A stretch of 64,000 bases of DNA from positions 932,001-996,000 of the forward strand of contig NZ_CP082944.1 of the NCBI RefSeq assembly GCF_019933155.2, read 5' to 3'. Numbering within the stretch: position 1 is the first letter of the stretch; each line of letters starts with the position of its first letter. Below the pieces are notes generated by a model. It had not been told where the DNA came from, made no database searches, and worked only from the letters and a program-made list of their open reading frames with translations. This stretch comes from Metabacillus dongyingensis (GTDB lineage Bacteria; Bacillota; Bacilli; Bacillales; Bacillaceae). The position numbers and the translations under genes were made by a program. Positions 61,317-64,000 of this stretch are shown here, piece after piece.

Positions 61317-62532
61317 TCAGATTTGGAAAACCCGATTAGAGGCTCATCTAAAAGAAGTGCAGTCCTATACAAAATATATGTTTAACGACCATTTAATTTT
61401 TGTTCTTGTATTTTTGGGAGCAGGCGGTGCTCTATCTTATCAGGAATGGCTGAAAACAATGCCTGATGACTTTCCGGTACTTGCGATTATGACGGCTGTA
61501 TTTGCTCTGATCATTACGGCATCGAGTGTCCGGACGCTCTTAAAAGAACCTGATTTAGTTTTTCTTTTGCCTCTGGAAGAAAATATGGCCGGCTATTTTC
61601 AAAAAGCTCTTGTATACAGTTTTTTTAGTCAGCTGTATGTGTTTTTGATCGCAGCATTAGTGCTTTCACCCATGCTGTTCAGGGCTGAGAGCTTAACCGG
61701 AACAGACTTCCTGATTATCTGCATTCAAATCCTCCTTGTAAAAGGCTGGAATTTAATGCTGAATTTCCGAATATCCTTTTATACTGAGCCGTCAGCCAAA
61801 ATATATGATTTTATTGTCCGACTCGCAATAAATGGATTAACCATTTTCTTTTTGCTGTCAAAAGCCTATATTTATGTATTCATTATGTATGGAGTAATGG
61901 CAGTGCTCTACATTTATTTTCAAAAAGCCACAAAAGCAAAAGGAGTTAAATGGGAGAAGCTGATAGACCTGGAGCTTGAGAAAAAGCAGTCATTCTATAG
62001 AATTGCAAACCTCTTTACAGATGTTCCAAAGCTTAAGAAAAAAGCAAAGCGCAGAAAGTATTTAGACGGTCTGCTTGCGTTTGTGAAATATAAACAGGAA
62101 AGCATGTACAGTTATTTATATACAAGGGCATTCTTTCGTTCCAATGATTATCTGGGCATCTTTTTGCGTCTGACAATAATCGGGGGAATCGTTCTCTATA
62201 TTATCCCGACAAATCAGTTTAGTGTGCTCGCGATAGCAATCCTTGTTCTCTATTTAACCGGGATTCAAATGATCGGTCTTTATAAGCATTACGACATGCT
62301 TGCTCTGCCGGACTTATATCCGGTTCAGCCACAGTTTAAAAAAGCAAAATTCCTTAAACTTCTGTTTATCATGATTGTAAGCCAGCACGTGATATTAACT
62401 CTGATCGCTCTGATTTCGGGGAATATCATTCCTGCTCTGATTCTCTTTGCAGCCGGATTTATTTTTGCTTATGGGTTTGTTTATCTTTATGTGAAATCAA
62501 GGCTGGTGAAAATGGATGCCAGCGTATTCTAG
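61303..62532 (+). CDS. ecsB: ABC transporter membrane protein EcsB
   Basis: 409 residues (B. subtilis 408) with around nine membrane helices and large cytoplasmic loops (KLKKKAKRRKYLDGLLAFVK). ATG 61303 behind AAGGAAGATC overlaps the ecsA end by 14 bases; the frame is open from 61264 but the earlier part does not resemble EcsB. Its partner is EcsA. Confidence 0.92.
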   Translation: MSSIDQIWKTRLEAHLKEVQSYTKYMFNDHLIFVLVFLGAGGALSYQEWLKTMPDDFPVLAIMTAVFALIITASSVRTLLKEPDLVFLLPLEENMAGYFQKALVYSFFSQLYVFLIAALVLSPMLFRAESLTGTDFLIICIQILLVKGWNLMLNFRISFYTEPSAKIYDFIVRLAINGLTIFFLLSKAYIYVFIMYGVMAVLYIYFQKATKAKGVKWEKLIDLELEKKQSFYRIANLFTDVPKLKKKAKRRKYLDGLLAFVKYKQESMYSYLYTRAFFRSNDYLGIFLRLTIIGGIVLYIIPTNQFSVLAIAILVLYLTGIQMIGLYKHYDMLALPDLYPVQPQFKKAKFLKLLFIMIVSQHVILTLIALISGNIIPALILFAAGFIFAYGFVYLYVKSRLVKMDASVF

Positions 62533-62546
62533 GGTAAAGGCAGCTG

Positions 62547-63260
62547 ATGCAGATGATTTATGAAAAACAGCTGGAAGAGGATCTATTTCAGTGGAAAAAG
62601 AAATTGCTGAGAAAGTCTTCCATGCTAGAACGTGTTTCTAAAAAAACACAAACGAAGATTAATGAGCATATTCCGGAAAAAGTCCATGCAATCATTACGG
62701 AGAGCATTAAAAAGATGGTGCAGGCAACACTTGCCGGATCAAACCTCACAACAAACGAAAAGAAGCTGGAAGGACTGTCACTTGAAGAAAAAGAAAAGAA
62801 AGTCAGGCAAACAATCGGCACCTTTCAAAAGACTGCTGCTGTAGAAGGAGCAGGAACCGGGGCCGGCGGAATTTTGGGGTCGGCTGCTGATTTTCCTTTA
62901 CTCCTTGGCATTAAAATGAAGTGCTTATTTGAAATTGCGACTTTATACGGGTTTGACCCTAAACAATATGAAGAGAGATTGTTTTTACTCTATGTCTTTC
63001 AATTGGCTTATTCCAGTGATGAACATCGAAGGAATACGTTCGAGCTGATTGAAAGCTGGGACAAAAGAAAAAATGAACTGAAAGAGATTGACTGGCAAAC
63101 CTTTCAGCAGGAATACAGAGATCACATTGACCTTGTCAAACTGCTGCAGATCATGCCGGGAATCGGCGCTGTTGTCGGCGGTGTAGCGAACTATCACCTT
63201 GTCCGGCATTTAGGTGAAACGGCAATGAATTGTTATCGGCTTCGAATTATGAATAAATAA
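62547..63260 (+). CDS. ecsC: EcsC family protein
   Basis: 237 residues (B. subtilis 236). EGAGTGAGGILGSAADFPLL and GIGAVVGGVANYHLVRHLGE define EcsC, a peripheral or weakly membrane-associated protein of unknown reaction. It is last in the ecs operon, 14 bases after ecsB. A weak AGGGTAAAGG is upstream. Confidence 0.9.
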   Translation: MQMIYEKQLEEDLFQWKKKLLRKSSMLERVSKKTQTKINEHIPEKVHAIITESIKKMVQATLAGSNLTTNEKKLEGLSLEEKEKKVRQTIGTFQKTAAVEGAGTGAGGILGSAADFPLLLGIKMKCLFEIATLYGFDPKQYEERLFLLYVFQLAYSSDEHRRNTFELIESWDKRKNELKEIDWQTFQQEYRDHIDLVKLLQIMPGIGAVVGGVANYHLVRHLGETAMNCYRLRIMNK

Positions 63261-63291
63261 AAAGAGTGCGATTTTAAAATCGCACTCTTTT
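63261..63291. terminator. Bidirectional terminator of ecsABC and yhaA
   Basis: AAAGAGTGCGATTT and AAATCGCACTCTTT, a perfect 14-bp stem with T on both strands. Confidence 0.88.
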
Positions 63292-63303
63292 GGATTCTAC
63301 TAT

Positions 63304-63999
63304 TTATTTCTCAACCGAAACAGTTTTGTGCTCAGACTGATAAGTCAATAATGCCAAACTTAATGTTTTTGCTGCGATCAGCATAGCTTTTTCATCAATA
63401 TCGAATTTAGGATGATGGTGAGGATAAACTGTTTCTGAATAAGTTGGTTTCGCTCCTGTGAAAAAGAACGTGCCTTTAACATGCTGCAGGTAATAAGCAA
63501 AGTCTTCGCCGCCCATTTGCATTGGGCTTTCTTCGACAATTTGAACCCCGGGCACCTTTGAAGCAAGCTCTGCAAGCTGCTCTGTTTCCTCGCGGTGATT
63601 GACTACAGCTGGGTAGCCTCTCTCAAAATGATATTCGTAGTCAGCGTCATAAAGGGCGCAGGAAGCTTTGACCACACGTTCGATTTCTTTCTCAATCAAA
63701 GTGCGCACATCCTCTTCAAAAGTACGTACCGTTCCAATCAGCACCGCTGAATCTGCAATGACATTAAAAGGATTCTCAGCCACAAAGGATCCCACAGATA
63801 CGACCGCTGAATGAACTGGATCAACTTTTCTGCTCACAATCTGCTGCAGGTTCAGGACAAGCTGTGAGCCAATGACAACTGCATCTTTCGTTTTATGAGG
63901 CTGTGCTCCATGTCCGCCTTTTCCATTAATCGTAATCTGGAACCGATCGGCAGCAGCCATGATAGGGCCGACACGATATTGAATTTTCCCAGTTGGTTC
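63304..63999 (-). CDS. yhaA: M20-family amidohydrolase (YhaA-like), 5' end cut
   Basis: The frame continues through the right edge, so the N-terminal part is missing. Visible: the dimerisation domain (INGKGGHGAQPHKTKDAVV, GTVRTFEEDVRTLIEKEIER) and the C-terminal metal-ligand segments (MGGEDFAYYL and YPHHHPKFDIDEKAM). The family hydrolyses N-acyl amino acids or similar amides. The ATG at 63960 is internal. Its place after ecsC is syntenic. Confidence 0.88.
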   Translation of the reverse strand, partial: EPTGKIQYRVGPIMAAADRFQITINGKGGHGAQPHKTKDAVVIGSQLVLNLQQIVSRKVDPVHSAVVSVGSFVAENPFNVIADSAVLIGTVRTFEEDVRTLIEKEIERVVKASCALYDADYEYHFERGYPAVVNHREETEQLAELASKVPGVQIVEESPMQMGGEDFAYYLQHVKGTFFFTGAKPTYSETVYPHHHPKFDIDEKAMLIAAKTLSLALLTYQSEHKTVSVEK

Positions 64000-64000
64000 T

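Overview
The window looks like chromosome from a low-to-mid GC, endospore-forming member of the Bacillaceae (Bacillus/Metabacillus-like). Gene content and order largely follow the Bacillus subtilis yhe-yha-ecs region: yheH, yheG, sspB, yheE, yheC/D-type genes, yheA, yhaX, hemZ, yhaR, yhzD, yhaQ-yhaP, yhaO-yhaN-yhaM, yhaL, prsA, yhaI, hpr, yhaH, trpP, serC, hit, ecsABC and yhaA. Spore genes (sspB, yheC/D, yhaL, YjcZ-like micro-proteins) show it sporulates. Names given by synteny are from memory of B. subtilis, not from a search.

Layout. 1-7.8 kb: end of an ABC exporter, yheG, a tcyABC-type cystine importer, spore protein SspB, the sugar-importer ATPase MsmX and a PucR-type regulator. 7.8-12.3 kb: three successive YheC/YheD ATP-grasp genes, a remnant of yheB, then yheA. 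12.3-18.5 kb: a probable CcpA-controlled small RNA, two HAD phosphatases (one, YhaX, lacking the usual nucleophile), an FkbM methyltransferase and hemZ. 18.9-20.4 kb: a secreted protein ending in a NucA/NucB-type nuclease domain.

20.8-35 kb is the remarkable part: an accessory island, more G+C-rich by eye than its surroundings and carrying an IS91-type remnant. It holds shikimate-pathway genes (DAHP synthase without a regulatory domain, chorismate synthase), a DUF98/UbiC-like chorismate lyase that should make 4-hydroxybenzoate, three phenylacetate-CoA-ligase-like adenylating enzymes (one fused to TPRs), two TPR proteins plus a decayed third, a DUF4915-like beta-propeller protein, two related basic small proteins, a 34-residue peptide that is about 40% lysine, a Lys/Glu-rich triple-repeat protein and a CPBP membrane protease. 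No carrier protein, NRPS or PKS is visible. My working hypothesis is that the cell makes and activates 4-hydroxybenzoate and attaches it to lysine-rich peptide or protein acceptors. I know of no described system of this form.

35.5-41.2 kb: a beta-oxidation operon (acyl-CoA ligase, dehydrogenase, 3-hydroxyacyl-CoA dehydrogenase, thiolase, crotonase YhaR) behind a near-perfect cre site. 41.5-53 kb: YhzD, the YhaQP exporter, a 22-copy 52-bp minisatellite, a LexA-like box before yhaO-yhaN, an MFS pump, yhaM and a 21-bp repeat array. 53-64 kb: prsA, small membrane proteins, hpr, a textbook TRAP-binding site over the trpP start, serC, hit, ecsABC and the end of an amidohydrolase gene cut by the right edge.
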